A stretch of DNA of 64,000 nt from contig CP136061.1 of assembly GCA_032622095.1 (NCBI GenBank), forward strand, positions 90,016,983 through 90,080,982, read 5' to 3'. Position numbers and translations under genes: made by a program. Under the pieces are notes generated by a model, which was not told the origin of the DNA, ran no database searches, and saw only the letters and a program-made list of their open reading frames with translations. Shown one piece after another: positions 21,229-33,599 of this stretch. How positions within the stretch are numbered: position 1 is the first letter of the stretch; each line of letters opens with the position of its first letter. The stretch comes from Siphonodentalium dalli. Taxonomy: Eukaryota; Mollusca; Scaphopoda; Gadilida; Siphonodentaliidae.

Positions 21229-22329
21229 TTTTAGGACATGGGAATATTTTTTTTATTAATTCGTGGCCACGAAATAACTAATTCGTGGCCACGAAATAAC
21301 TAATTGTGATATACGATCGTCAGTCCCATTGTTGTAATGGAAGCGGATAGAGATGATCTGATTGTAGTTTCCACCATATTGGCATGAGCCACGGCGATTT
21401 GAGATAAAGGGTGTTGTAGGATGGCCCGTAAAACATATTAAGTAATCACCCCTTTCACCAACTTGATCCAAAGTTGCCGCCGTCCTGGGGGTGGGCCACA
21501 TAGGGCACCCACGACATCAGTATATCTTGGGGCCACCCTACAGCACCAATTATACCACATCAAACGGTTAAGGGGCCGATAAATTGTATATAGGTGCCAT
21601 ATTTGAACCCATCTGGGGTGGCCATTTTGGATCGGGGATGGTGAAAGCGGGTGAATATTTAGTTTGTCTCACCAGGGGTCACCCTACAACACACTGTATT
21701 CGACCTAAAATGGGGGGGGGGAATTGCATGGTACCATATATGGACCCCTCTGATCAGTTATCATTTTCGCTCGAATGGGTTGAAGGTGTGAACATTTAGC
21801 TTGCTTTGCGAGCCACCGTACAACACCCTTTATTTGATCTATATCGGTCAAGTGACCGAGAAATAATGTGTACCCTATTTGACCCCTTCCGAGCGGCGAC
21901 CATTTTGGATCGGGTATATGGTTGAAAGGTGTGAATATTTATAAGTTTGTTTTTGGACCCACCCTACAAAACCCCTTATTTGACTTAAATCGGCAAATAT
22001 GCCGAGTGAAATGTCATTCCCATTCGATCCCTTGTGGTAAAAACTAATGAATATTCAGTTTGTCTTGGAGCCACCTGACCCGTGTTTCCCCGTTCTCTCT
22101 GGGTTATAGTTTATATCGGACGTTCATATCCCCATAGAGCCCGGGTACACGCCATAATGGGGTTATAGTAGCTTCTCTGCTATCGTACGCATTGTTTCTA
22201 AAACATCATCAAGTGTAACCATACCGTAAAGGTATCTGGATATATGCAAAGGTCAATCAGGTATAATTCGCCACGAATTAGTATTTCGTGGCCACGAAAT
22301 AAAAACAAAACAATTTTCCATGTCCTAAA
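21229..22329. mobile_element. 1.1-kb TIR element
   Basis: The left end TTTAGGACATGGGAATATTT is inverted at the right end (CCATGTCCTAAA). Just inside both ends lies the short palindrome ATTTCGTGGCCACGAAAT, tandemly doubled on the left (21260-21303). The interior carries several diverged units with CACCCTACAACACCC and GGTGTGAATATTTA. No transposase frame, so non-autonomous. Typing uncertain. Confidence 0.65.
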
Positions 22330-25050
22330 CCATCCACCGTAGCTTATGGATCATTCTGTTTTAGTATTAAATATGGAGAAACCCGACCAGCATCAATGTA
22401 AACAACTACAACAACTCATCTATGCCAATGATATGTTTAGCCATACATGTGGCTATAGGGTGGTATTGTTTAAAAATGTTAACAATGTTATCATGTCCAT
22501 ATGTATTGCTAAATATTGCTGGGCATATATAGATGGTTGTTCTATAATTCCTGGTCGGGTTTTTCAAAATTGGGAGTTTAAATTATGTTCATCTGATGAT
22601 AAAGAAAACGCTTTCTCCGTCCACTCGATATACACCCCCGTGATACATGTTTCACATACTAAATTAACACCTTAGTCAACATAACAAATCACTCCATCAA
22701 ATCCTTTGCCACAGGAATAAAAATAAATTGTCAGTATAAATAGGCAAGACATCTCTGGACACTTTCTAAGAGATAATTTATTTATAAGAAGATATATATG
22801 TGCATTATGGGCTTGGTCTTATATATAGTACAGCACAGTAAGATGCAAGTGACGCAGTGCGGGGACAATGCTGTGTCGAAGAACATAGTTGATGGGACCC
22901 TTCCATCATCCTTCATAATGTATCATGACTCCATCTGTTGTTAACAAACCATCGACTTCGGCTTAATGGATCGTTCTCACCCCAATAATATACTTGCATG
23001 GCTTTGAACCGATCAACGCTCTGGGCCGTGGTATTTTCCCATCAATTAGATAGTGTCTATAGTCGGATGGTATTGGTTATGTTCAAATGGTGACACAGAT
23101 ATGAAACTGTACATGTTAGTGCCCATTGGACCATTGAGCATTATAATATCGAGAAACTTAGTCTAGGAAATTACCGGGAATTCACTGGAAATTGCAATTG
23201 TAGCTGATAGGGTCGTAATTCAACGTTTGCGTTTCCGATGCAGTTAATACCCAAATGTGAAATTTGAGATATACCTGGCCGTCAAAGTGAACCATATGTC
23301 TTATTTAAGGTTAGCAACGGTTGATAATCAAATGCCACAATGGTGTACTAATCATTAATTCGTATTGCCTTAATTTAGTCAGTGTCTAATTACATGGTGC
23401 TGGTTTTGTTCAAAGTTGGGCACACGTATGTCTAAAACTATGCAGCCATGCTCTGCATATGCCACTGATCATTATAAGATCGGGAGACTTTGCCACCGGT
23501 CCCGATAGCTCATTAGTAACGGTTACTAAGCACCTACTCGGAATTTGCAGGAAAATGCAAATACGGTTTATATCTATTTTACTCATTAAGCTCTACTTTA
23601 GTGGAAATTCGAATTTACTTTATTTTCACAGCTATACACAAAGCGTGGAGATTAACTGTGGTCCGAATATTGATGGTGAATGTTGGGTTTCAGTCGCTGT
23701 ACTGAAGTTGGCCAAATGTAACTGGCGTGGGAAGTGTGAAAGCAAAGCCTATACCGCTATAGTAAAGATCTCAGCTGCACAAAAATGTCCATTTATCAGT
23801 AGCACAAATCCTGCGACAACACAGATTCTCTCAGTGCATGTGGGATAGACTCCGATGATAATATAATATGTAATCACATCGTGAACAGTCTTGTTGTGAT
23901 TATTTTCGTTTGATTCAACATGCTGCATATTATCGAAATTACAAAACCATTCGACACTTATTTTTGCCAATTTCTGTACCTTGAGGCATAACAATATCAT
24001 ATATTGCATCTATTAAATCACGGATAGCTACAGTGGGTCAAACACGAGTGTTAGTCTACATATATAGTTGCGCACGATTTCCAATAAGAGATATTACAAT
24101 CAACGTTTGAGCATAACACAAAATTCTCCATAGGGTTAAGTGTTAAATTTTGATCGCAACTGTACCTAGCAAGAATCATCTGATCACATCCATTCTTTTT
24201 TAAACTACGTCTGTGTTTCATATTTAGTATTTTTTTTAGGAATATCAGTACGCGCATATCATAATACGCAAAATGGCGCCATTTATCCAAAGTACTAGAA
24301 TCTCCACAGGGCTCAGTGTTAAATTTTGATCACAACTGTAGCCAACAAGAATGAACCGATCACATCAAATTTTTTTTAAATACATGTAACGGTCATATCT
24401 AGTAGGTTGGATAAGTTTCAAATTGCACCGATGACCACACACCAGCTGGCACCATCTATCGATTTCTGTAAATACGAAACGCTCTCTAAATTATGTTGAC
24501 CCCGATTTAGGCCGACCCGCCAAAATTCAAGAATGGAAACAAGTCTATCCTGAAAACACACCTACTAGGCATACATAATCCGTTTTCAGATCGCTTTTAA
24601 CAAACCAAAAATGCAAAATGACATAAGGAATCCGACTAACACCCGGGGTGTATGTGCGCGCACAACTATGCGGATATAGTGATGTCAAAATCCCGTGCCA
24701 ATAGGCTTCATAATATGACATAATTATTGTTGGCCTACTTAAAACTAACAGTTGGTTCTAAAATTGTGAAATTATGTTTCTGAGTATGTGCAAATTGTTT
24801 TATTCACACAATAAGATAATACCCAAGTTCAAAAGATAGTAATGAATTTATTAAATGCATAGAATAATAATAATGTAGGCCTACTTATATATATATTATT
24901 TTTTTATGCTTCGTGTACATCGAAAATAGGACCCATCGTTAACGTGAGACCAGAATGATAGATATGATATAGAATATCACCGCACTTGTAACCCAAAATC
25001 TTTATTTCTGCAACTATCTGCTTATATACCCCAACTCGGTGTTATTTAAA
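22330..25050. other. Unassigned DNA with a local duplication
   Basis: No gene supported. A segment of about 95 bp is duplicated about 180 bp apart (24105-24200 and 24285-24380; shared GTGTTAAATTTTGATC and AACAAGAAT-type phrases). Open stretches at 22346-22675 and 23459-23848 lack any recognisable domain and start within or beside repeats. Confidence 0.45.
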
Positions 25051-25059
25051 GATTGTGCA

Positions 25060-25240
25060 TATGTATCTATTCCCTGAACTTTCAGTTTAGCTCTGTCAGA
25101 GGGATACAATATTTATTTTGAGCCCGAGAGAACAGACAACAAGAGCTTCTATCATTAGGAATTTATTTTTCCAATTATTTTCTATGAAGCGGGACAGAAG
25201 ATTTTGAAAAGAAGTTCTCTAGAATTTTGTTATTGTTATT
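25060..25240 (+). repeat. Dispersed repeat L, copy 3
   Basis: Shares CCAATTATTTTCTATGAA and TTTTGAGCCCGAGAGA-type phrases with the copies at 13.6 and 14.4 kb in MEI4-like intron 1 and just upstream of the gene. Confidence 0.55.
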
Positions 25241-25639
25241 GCTGTTGGAAGTGCATACTGGAAGAGATAGCGCATCTTTCATAAATTATTGAAATGTTGT
25301 CCTCTTTCTTTCAGACGAGAGGAACAATCATGATTTTCCTCGATGAGGCGATAAAGGCATCGACAAACTACTCTACCTGTACCAGTTGGAACCAGTGATC
25401 TGAAGTAAAGTTACAGAGAAACCGCGATTGCATGTCTTGGCCGAATAGCTTCTCCGACATTATTCATTAGCGGCAGTAAGAAATTCACACATTCAGCAGA
25501 TCAAGAAAGACAGATACCAAGAGTTCACCATGCCTGACATGCCAAATCTACAGATATGATTCTCGCTGAACAATAACAATATGAGTGAAATGGACTAGGC
25601 CCTTCAAGTGTCAATACAGTCAAGTGTCTTGGATGTTCA

Positions 25640-25833
25640 GCAGTGACGCTGGTATTATATCCAGCCAATACTCCAAGGATTATATAGTAAACAATATCTA
25701 ATCGGGGTTCGCGATTATATCCAGCCAATACAAGGATTATATAGTAAACAATATCTAATCGGGGTTCGCGATTATATCCAGCCAATACTCCAAGGATTAT
25801 ATAGTAAACAATATCTAATCGGGGTTCGCGACG
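25640..25833 (+). repeat. 60-bp tandem repeat, three copies
   Basis: The unit TTATATCCAGCCAATACTCC plus AAGGATTATATAGTAAACAA plus TATCTAATCGGGGTTCGCGA occurs three times; the middle copy lacks a few bases. The second and third copies are almost identical. Confidence 0.85.
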
Positions 25834-25890
25834 AGCTATCACATTTTATATAAAGAAGTTTTTCATATATGAAAGTCATGTCAGAGAAAT

Positions 25891-26038
25891 AGTCCAGCAA
25901 ATTAGACTATTCGGATTAAGATATATTTTAATATTTGGACATTTACGATTATCTTAATCCTTATATGAGTAATTAAGATAACGTAAATGTCCAAATATTA
26001 AAATAAATCTTAATCCGAATAGTCTAATCTGTTGGACT
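25891..26038. mobile_element. Fold-back element between 10-bp direct repeats
   Basis: Arms beginning AGTCCAGCAAATTAGAC and ending GTCTAATCTGTTGGACT, about 65 bp each. TCAGAGAAAT occurs directly before (25881-25890) and after (26041-26050), suggesting a target duplication of about 8-10 bp. Confidence 0.75.
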
Positions 26039-26050
26039 AATCAGAGAAAT

Positions 26051-28785
26051 GCTCATACTAGAAATAACCATACTGAAAAAATTCTATCCCATATTGAAGA
26101 AAAAATCTTCATGTTACAAATTTTTATTATTTAATAGAGAGGTTTCATATTACAAAGTTCTATTATATATATTGGAGAGATTTTCCTATTTCAAAATTCT
26201 ATTACATATTAGAGAAATATTTATTTTACAAAATTCTATGATATATTAGAGAAATTTTCATATTACAAATTTCTATTATTTATTAAGAGATTTTCATATT
26301 CCCAAAATTTATTTTATATTTCAAAGTTTTCATATTTCAAAGTTTTATTATATATTGGAGAGATTTTCATATTTCAAAATTCTATTACATATTAGAAAAA
26401 TATTTATTTTACAAAATTCTATTACATATTAGAGAAATTTTCATATTACAAATTTCTATTATTTATTAGAGATTTTCATATTCCAAAAAATTATTTTATA
26501 TTTCAAAGTTTTCATATTTCAAAATTTTATTATATATTGGAGAGAATTTCATACTTCAAAATTCCATTTAAGAAATGGATGTTTTTGTTGTTGCTTTCCA
26601 TGGAGTATGGATGCAAGTTTGTCTGGCATTCTGTGTGGAACGAGAAAGCGTTCCCCACATAAAAATGTCAGACCAACTTGCATACATACTCCATGGAAAG
26701 CAACAAAATCAACATCCAGTACTTATATTTACACTCAACCGGGTCAACATCCAGCACTTATATTGACACTCAACCGAGTCAACATCCAGTACTTATATTT
26801 ACACTGAACCGAGTCAACATCCAGTACTTATATTTACACTCAACCGGGTCAACATCCAGTACTTATATTTACACTCAACCGGGTCAACATCCAGTACTTA
26901 TATTTACACTCAACCGAGTCAACATCCATTACTTATATTTACACTCAACCGAGTCAACATCCATTACTTATATTTACACTCAACCGAGTCAACATCCATT
27001 ACTTATATTTACACTCAACCGAGTCAACATCCATTACTTATATTTACACTCAACCGAGTCAACATCCATTACTTATATTTACACTCAACCGAGTCAACAT
27101 CCATTACTTATATTTACACTCAACCGAGTCAACCCGCAGATTAAAATCGCATTTAGCGCAAGCTTCCAATGTTATTCCCATACCTGTAGCTGGTTGCAAG
27201 TTAAATCAACACAATATGGAAGCAAGTATGTGCATAGACTAAAACCTTCATCTATGGTATGGTCAGCGTGCGACGTCACGTGACGTAATTTCGACCAAAC
27301 AACGTCCTGCATTCATGTTCCACAACGCGAATGCATGTGTGAGTGTAAATATTCCATATTAGAGCTATTTTCATGTTACAAAGCTCTATTATATTTTATA
27401 AAGATTCATATTGCAAAAGTTTTCATATTTCAAAGTTTTATTATATATTGGCGAGATTTTCATATTTCAAAATTCTATTATATATTTGAGAAATATTTAT
27501 TTTACAAAACTCTATCATATATTAGAGACATTTTCATATTAGACATTTCATATTAGAAAATTTTATTATTTATTAGATTATTCTATATTTATTACAGAGA
27601 TTTTCATATTCCAAAATTATAATATCTATTAGAGAGATTTTCATATAACAAAATTCTATATTTATTATACATTTTTTCATATTACAATTACTATTATTTA
27701 TTAGATATATTTACATATTACAGAAATCTTTATTTATTCGAGACATTTCCATATTAAAAAATTCTATTATTTATTAGAAATTTTCATATTAGAAAATTCG
27801 ATATTTATTAGAGATCTTCATATTAGAAATTTCTATATTTATTAGAGAGAATTTCATATTACAAAATTCTATATTTATTAGAGATTTTCATATAACAAAA
27901 TTCTATATTTATTAGAGATTTTCATATTACAAAATTCTATAATTTATTAGAGAGATTTTCATATTACAAAATTCTATTTTTATTAGAGAGATTTTCATAT
28001 TACAAAAATCTTTAATTTATTCGAGACATTTTCATATTACAAATATCTATTATTTATTGGAGATTTTCATATTACAAAATTCTATTATTTATTATGAGAT
28101 TTACATATTACAAAATTCTATATTTATTAGCGAGATTTTCATATTACAAAATTCTATCATATATTAGAGACATTTTCATATTACAAAATTCTATTATTTA
28201 TCAGAGATTTTCATATTACAAAATTCTATTATTTATCCAAGATTTTCATATTACACTATTCTATTATTTATTGGAGATTTTCATATTACAAAATTATATT
28301 ATTTATTATGAGATTTACATATTACAAAATTCTATATTTATTAGCGAGATTTTCATATTACAAAATTCTATCATATATTAGAGACATTTTCATATTACAA
28401 AATTCTATTATTTATCAGAGATTTTCATATTACAAAATTCTATTATTTATCCGAGATTTTCATATTACACTATTCTATTATTTATTAGAGATTTTCATAT
28501 TACAAAATTCTATTATTTATTTGAAAAGAGTTTTTAGTATTTTACAAAATTCAAACTGCAAATATTCTATACTATATTAGAAAAATCTTCATATTTAAAA
28601 TGTCTTTATATATGAAGGTTTCATGCTTCAAAATTCCATTATATATTAAACAATTCTATAACTATTATAGAATAGAGCAAGGTTCATACTACAATTTTAG
28701 AATTTAATTTTGTAAAAGTTTCATATTACACAAAATTCATACAACTTTAGAGAGATCTTCAAATTTCAAAATTCTATTGAGATAT
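26051..28785 (+). repeat. AT-rich tandem array, unit about 35 bp (range about 29-45)
   Basis: Built from ATTTTCATATTACAAAATTC plus TATTATTTATTAGAG with variable length and many substitutions. A higher-order duplication of about 214 bp is visible (28094-28305 against 28308-28510). It is interrupted at 26574-27350 by another element. Open frames across it are periodic and not genes. Confidence 0.85.
26574..27350 (+). mobile_element. Element with a 35-bp minisatellite, inserted in the AT array
   Basis: The left part (26574-26705) is a palindrome around GTTCCCCACAT with arms containing CTTTCCATGGAGTATGGATG. Then about 12 units of CAACATCCA(T/G)TACTTATAT plus TTACACTCAACCGAGT (26706-27133). The right part (27134-27350) contains GACGTCACGTGACGTAATTT. 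The whole arrangement recurs at 45590-45930, but with essentially one unit. Confidence 0.75.
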
Positions 28786-28796
28786 ATTTGTTCTTA

Positions 28797-29425
28797 AAAG
28801 CATGTCTGATATTTCTTCTTGTTATTAGTGAATCTGTGATATTTTTCATGTTATAAATGAATCTGTTATATTTGTCCTTGTTATAAGTGAATCTGTGATA
28901 TTTTTCCTTGTTAAAAGTGAATCTGTGATATTTTTCCTTGTTAAAAGTGAATCTGTGATATTTCTTCTTCTTATAAGTGAATCTGTGATATTTTCCTTGT
29001 TATAAGTGAATCTGTGATATTTTCCTTGTTATAAGCGAATCTGTGATATTGTTTCTTGTTAAAAGTAAATCTGTGATATTTGTCCTTGTTATAAGTGAAT
29101 GTGATATTGTTTCTTGTTATAAGTGAATCTGTGATATTTTCCTTGTTATAAGCAAATCTGTGATATTTTCCTTGTTATAAGCAAATCTGTGATATTTTCC
29201 TTGTTATAAGTGAATCTGTGATATTTTTTCTTGTTATAAGCAAATCTGTGATATTTGTCCTTGTTATAAGCGAATCTGTGATATTTTTCCTTGTTATAAG
29301 TGAATCTGTGATATTTTTTCTTGTTATAAGCAAATCTGTGATATTGATCTTGAAAGTAAGTCTGTGATATTTTCCTTGTTATAAGTGAATCTGGGATATT
29401 TTTCTCATTACAAGCATGTCTGTGA
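28797..29425 (+). repeat. 29-bp tandem array, about 21 copies
   Basis: Unit AAGTGAATCTGTGATATTTT plus CCTTGTTAT; variants swap GTGAATC for GCAAATC. It begins at once after the AT array. Moderately diverged, suggesting age or weak homogenisation. Confidence 0.85.
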
Positions 29426-29556
29426 TATTATGGCTGTGATTTTTGTTCTTCATATGATGCCTTCTCTATTTTTCTTCATTTATGTTTAATTTGAAAATAA
29501 ATTTCATCTGGCGATAACAATTCTTCTTGATCCTTCCCAATGGAAGGGTTGGGACA

Positions 29557-30772
29557 TTAACCCTTTCTATACTAAAGCATCATTGATGAGTCGTTATCCC
29601 ATAGGAATTGTACAGATAATAAGTTCAACCCTTTCTATACTAAAGCATCATTGATGAGTAGTTATCCCATAGGAATTGTACAGATAATAAGTTTAACCAT
29701 TTCTATACTAAAGCATCATTGATGAGTAGTTATCCCATACGAATTGTACAGATAATAAGTTTAACCCTTTCAATATTAAAGCATCATTAATGAGTAGTTA
29801 TCCAATATGAAATGTTCAGATAATAAGTTTAACCCTTTCTATATTACAGCATCATTAATGAGTAGTTATCCCATAGGAAATGTTCATATACTAAGTTTAA
29901 CCCTCTCTATACTAAAGCATCATTGATGAGTAGTTATCCCATAGGAATTGTACAGATAATAATTTTTAGCCCTTTATATACTAAAGCATCATTGATGAGT
30001 AGTTATCCCATAGGGAATGTTCAGATAACAAGTCTAACCCTTTCTATACTGAAGTATCATTGATTAGTTATCCCATAGGAAATGTTCAAATAATAAGTTA
30101 ACCCTTTCTATACTAAAGCATCATTAGTGAGTAGTTATCCCATAGGGAATGTTCAGATAATAAGTCTAACCCTTTCTATACTGAAGTATCATTGATTAGT
30201 TATCCCATAGGAAATGTTCAAATAATAAGTTAACCCTTTCTATACTAAAGCATCATTGATGAGTAGTTATCCCATATGAAATGTTCAGATAATAAGTTTA
30301 ACCCTTTCTATATTAAAGCATCATTAATGAGTAGTTATCCCATAGGAAATGTTCATATAATAAGTTTAACCCTCTCTATACTAAAGCATCATTGATGAGT
30401 AGTTATCCCATAGGAATTGTACAGATAATAATAAACCCTTTATATACTAAAGCATCATTGATGAGTAATTATCCCATAGGAAATGTTCAAATAATAAGTT
30501 AACCCTTTCTATACTAAAGCATCATTGATGAGTCGTTATCCCATAGGAAATGTTCAGATAATAAGTCTAACCCTTTCTATACTAAAGTATCATTGATGAG
30601 TAGTTATCCCATAGGAATTGTACAGATAATAAGTTTAACTCTTTCTATACTAAAGCATCATTGATGAGTAGTTATCCCATAGGAATTGTACAGATAATAA
30701 GTTTAACCCTTTCTATACTAAAGCATCATTGATGAGTAGTTATCCCATAGGAAATGTTCAGATAATAAGTCT
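29557..30772 (+). repeat. About 67-bp tandem array, about 18 copies, with element-like start
   Basis: Each unit begins TTAACCCTTTCTATACTAAA, continues GCATCATTGATGAGTAGTTA plus TCCCATAGGAAATGTTCAGA and ends TAATAAG. The first bases equal the terminal TTAACCCTTTC of the TTAA elements, and the array runs directly into a family A copy at 30773. Confidence 0.85.
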
Positions 30773-31166
30773 AACCATTTTTACATAAGATAATACATTG
30801 GCTTAACAATATTTAGAATGCACTGGCACAGGATCTCTAATGCTACATCATCACAGCTCCCATCATTAAAGGTTTAACTTTAACCCTTTCCTGACTGCAG
30901 CATCCTGAAATTTTGCAGAAACCCTGTGCCAATACATTCTCTTGCATATATAAGTCAAGGTTGGGGCGATTACATGCCAATGTAATCGATTACATGATTA
31001 CGATTAAGAGTATACATTGGCCTAACAATAATTACCTTGATCTTGTAAACCAGTGCACTCACTTATATATGCGAGGATCACTATGGGAGACTCACATATA
31101 TAAGAGAATGCATGGCACAGGACCTCTAATGCTGCACCAGCTCAACTCCCGTCATTAAAGGATTAA
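30773..31166. mobile_element. Family A fold-back elements, two partial copies
   Basis: The right half of one copy (30773-30874, ending CCCATCATTAAAGGTTTAA) is followed by a second, nearly complete copy (about 30879-31166) that starts TTAACCCTTTCCTGACTGC. Both are diverged, with AT-rich additions near 30970-31010. Confidence 0.65.
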
Positions 31167-31281
31167 GGAATCAGCACATGACTTTTTATGGGGGTTGAAT
31201 GTCTAACTTCTACACACCCTGGGAAAAAGTGACAAAACACGAGATCGATTAAAAAACCATTCACTCAATATAAATATAAAT

Positions 31282-31957
31282 AACATGAGGTGTGTACCAG
31301 TGTGTGTGTACACATAATGTCATTTTGATGTCAGCATTATAATCAACATGAGGCATGTGTACCAGTTAGTGTGTACATATATAAATTTAATGTCAGCATT
31401 ATAATCAACATGAGGCCTGTGTACCAGTTAGTGTGTGCATATATAAATTTAATGTCAGCATTATAATCAACATGAGGCCTGTGTACCAGTTAGTGTGTAC
31501 ATATGTAAATGTAATGTCAGCATTATAATCAACATGAGGCCTGTGTACCAGTTAGTGTGTACATATGTAAATTTAATGTCAGCATTATAATCAACATGAG
31601 GCCTGTGTACCAGTTAGTGTGTACATATGTAAATGTAATGTCAGCATTATGATCAACATGAGGCCTGTGTACCAGTTAGTGTGTACATATGTAAATTTAA
31701 TGTCAGCATTATGATCAACATGAGGCCTGTGTACCAGTTAGTGTGTACATATGTAAATGTAATGTCAGCATTATAATCAACATGAGGCCTGTGTACCAGT
31801 TAGTGTGTACATATGTAAATGTAATGTCAGCATTATAATCAACATGAGGCCTGTGTACCAGTTAGTGTGTACATATGTAAATGTAATGTCAGCATTATAT
31901 TCAACATGATGCCTGTGTACCAGTTAGTGTGTACATATGTAAATGTAATGTCAGCAT
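31282..31957 (+). repeat. 62-bp tandem array, about 11 copies
   Basis: Unit AACATGAGGCCTGTGTACCA plus GTTAGTGTGTACATATGTAA plus ATGTAATGTCAGCATTATAA plus TC. Internal copies are almost identical while the first is the most diverged, as expected for recent expansion from one end. Confidence 0.88.
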
Positions 31958-33280
31958 AAAAAGTATAAGATATAAACAAAGAGTTATTTTGCTTGGATTT
32001 TCATGGACTCTTGAAATTGGCATATTGCATGTCAACATAGATGCCCATAATGTCATTTTTGTGTTCAATATTGTGGATACGATATCTTAAATTGAAATGA
32101 GAGCAACATTATTAATTCATGATCTAGAAGATTGAGTCTTTCTTCCCAGCTTAATTATCAAAGTTGCCAAGACAGGGATATTTAATTGAAAAAATGTATT
32201 TCATAAAATATATTTATTCTATTTAATTTACCAAGTTTTGAAGACTTACAGTGTAACATGCCATAACCCTGACATTTCCCAAAGTCAAAATTACTCAATT
32301 TGATTTTGTCGGTCAAATTTTACGAAATATTTTTGTATTGTGGCATAATAATTCAAAAGAAAAAAAGAAGCTACTATTGTTTTTCAAGTATAAATTTGAT
32401 TTTGTTCTTACAACTAGTATCCAGGGAGAGAAAGTCTATCTCTAAGTGATCCACGGTAACAAACATATTACATAGGATAGAGGAATATGTCTATTCTAGG
32501 ACAGCAGCCTAAAGCAGTGTTCAGCGTTGCGTCCTTCCGATGTGCTGGTGGCCTGGAACAATGTGTTCCTTTGTCTGCATTTTACTGTTCCATGTGGGTG
32601 TTCTGAAGAGCTTCCAATTGTAGCTGATAACTTCAATACTTGAATGAATTCTACATTATTACCAACCTGTCATATCCCAACATTTAAATCTTTATTCTCA
32701 CATATACAAGTCGAATTTCCTATGCTTCAGACTGAGATGCCAACTTTGATCAATTGAAAACAATAACCACTGCGGAAACGTCATGACACATCCATGCCAT
32801 ATAAGGTATGTGTTAAGGCTTGTGTTGCATTTAAAGTATACTGTAATATCTATATTATAATTAGTTCATTAATGAATCCATTGCAGCTGTCGGAATGCCT
32901 TACAGCTGTTGCCTATATTCCAATTTCTACACAACATGCAAACGCACAACGTACTGGATGTAACGCATTAATCTGAACACTGCTAAATGGCTTTGACCAA
33001 TGTCCAAATAACAAGTGTTAAATTAGTCCAAGTTTACCTTAGACATAAACCAGCTAATGAAATCGGTTGGGATAATACTGTTTATGTTGATGTCCAGCTC
33101 ATATATCTTTTTATAAAAGACTTTATGCCCGGATCCAGTGGCGGGATTTTTCGATTTAAATGAATATTTGTTTATTATAGTGACATTGTGTTACATATAT
33201 AAATGCGTATATACACAACAATAATCGGCAACAACACCCGGCCCATAGGGCCTATAAGTCACTCTATTTCAAAATAAATA
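31958..33280. other. Unassigned AT-rich DNA
   Basis: No element, array or gene I can support. A short open stretch at 32794-32976 has no coding signature. Confidence 0.4.
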
Positions 33281-33290
33281 TAATTATTAA

Positions 33291-33593
33291 TTAATTGCGT
33301 GGCGTCCTTATTAATGTCTGTCTTTCTCTAAATGCACGGAACAGGAATTTAGCAGTTTGTCGTGGAAAGTTATCGAATAAATGTTTGGCCATATAAGTCA
33401 GAGAATTCACACCATTGATGTGGAAACTGGCATTACGAAAAAAATCCATCCGGAAATTATCATATGCGTTGCACTGAAGAAAATGATGGAGCTTGTCTTC
33501 CACAGACTTTGATTGGCAAAACACACATATTCGGTCGACCAAGTCTTCATTTCGCCATCGACCGGTCTCTATGTGTATTGGAAAGAGTGACAT
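33291..33593 (-). mobile_element. Zinc-knuckle fragment of a non-LTR retrotransposon polyprotein
   Basis: A 100-codon frame reads IETGRWRNEDLVDRICVFC, then KLHHFLQCNAYDNFR. The pattern I-E-x-G-R-x(5-10)-C-x2-C then H-x4-C is the zinc-binding motif seen at the C-terminus of reverse-transcriptase proteins of several LINE clades. The reverse transcriptase itself is absent, so this is a dead fragment. A domesticated use cannot be excluded but nothing supports it. Confidence 0.55.
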
Positions 33594-33599
33594 CTAACA

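Noticed and set aside
23459..23848. Open frame of 129 codons on the + strand
   Set aside because: No domain, no splice context and no codon signature; likely chance.
26678..27283. Open frame of 201 codons with a 35-residue periodic protein
   Set aside because: It is produced by a 35-bp minisatellite read through three frames; there is no splice, start or homology support.
25640..31957. CRISPR-like appearance of direct repeats
   Set aside because: Units are contiguous tandem repeats without unique spacers, and the DNA is eukaryotic.
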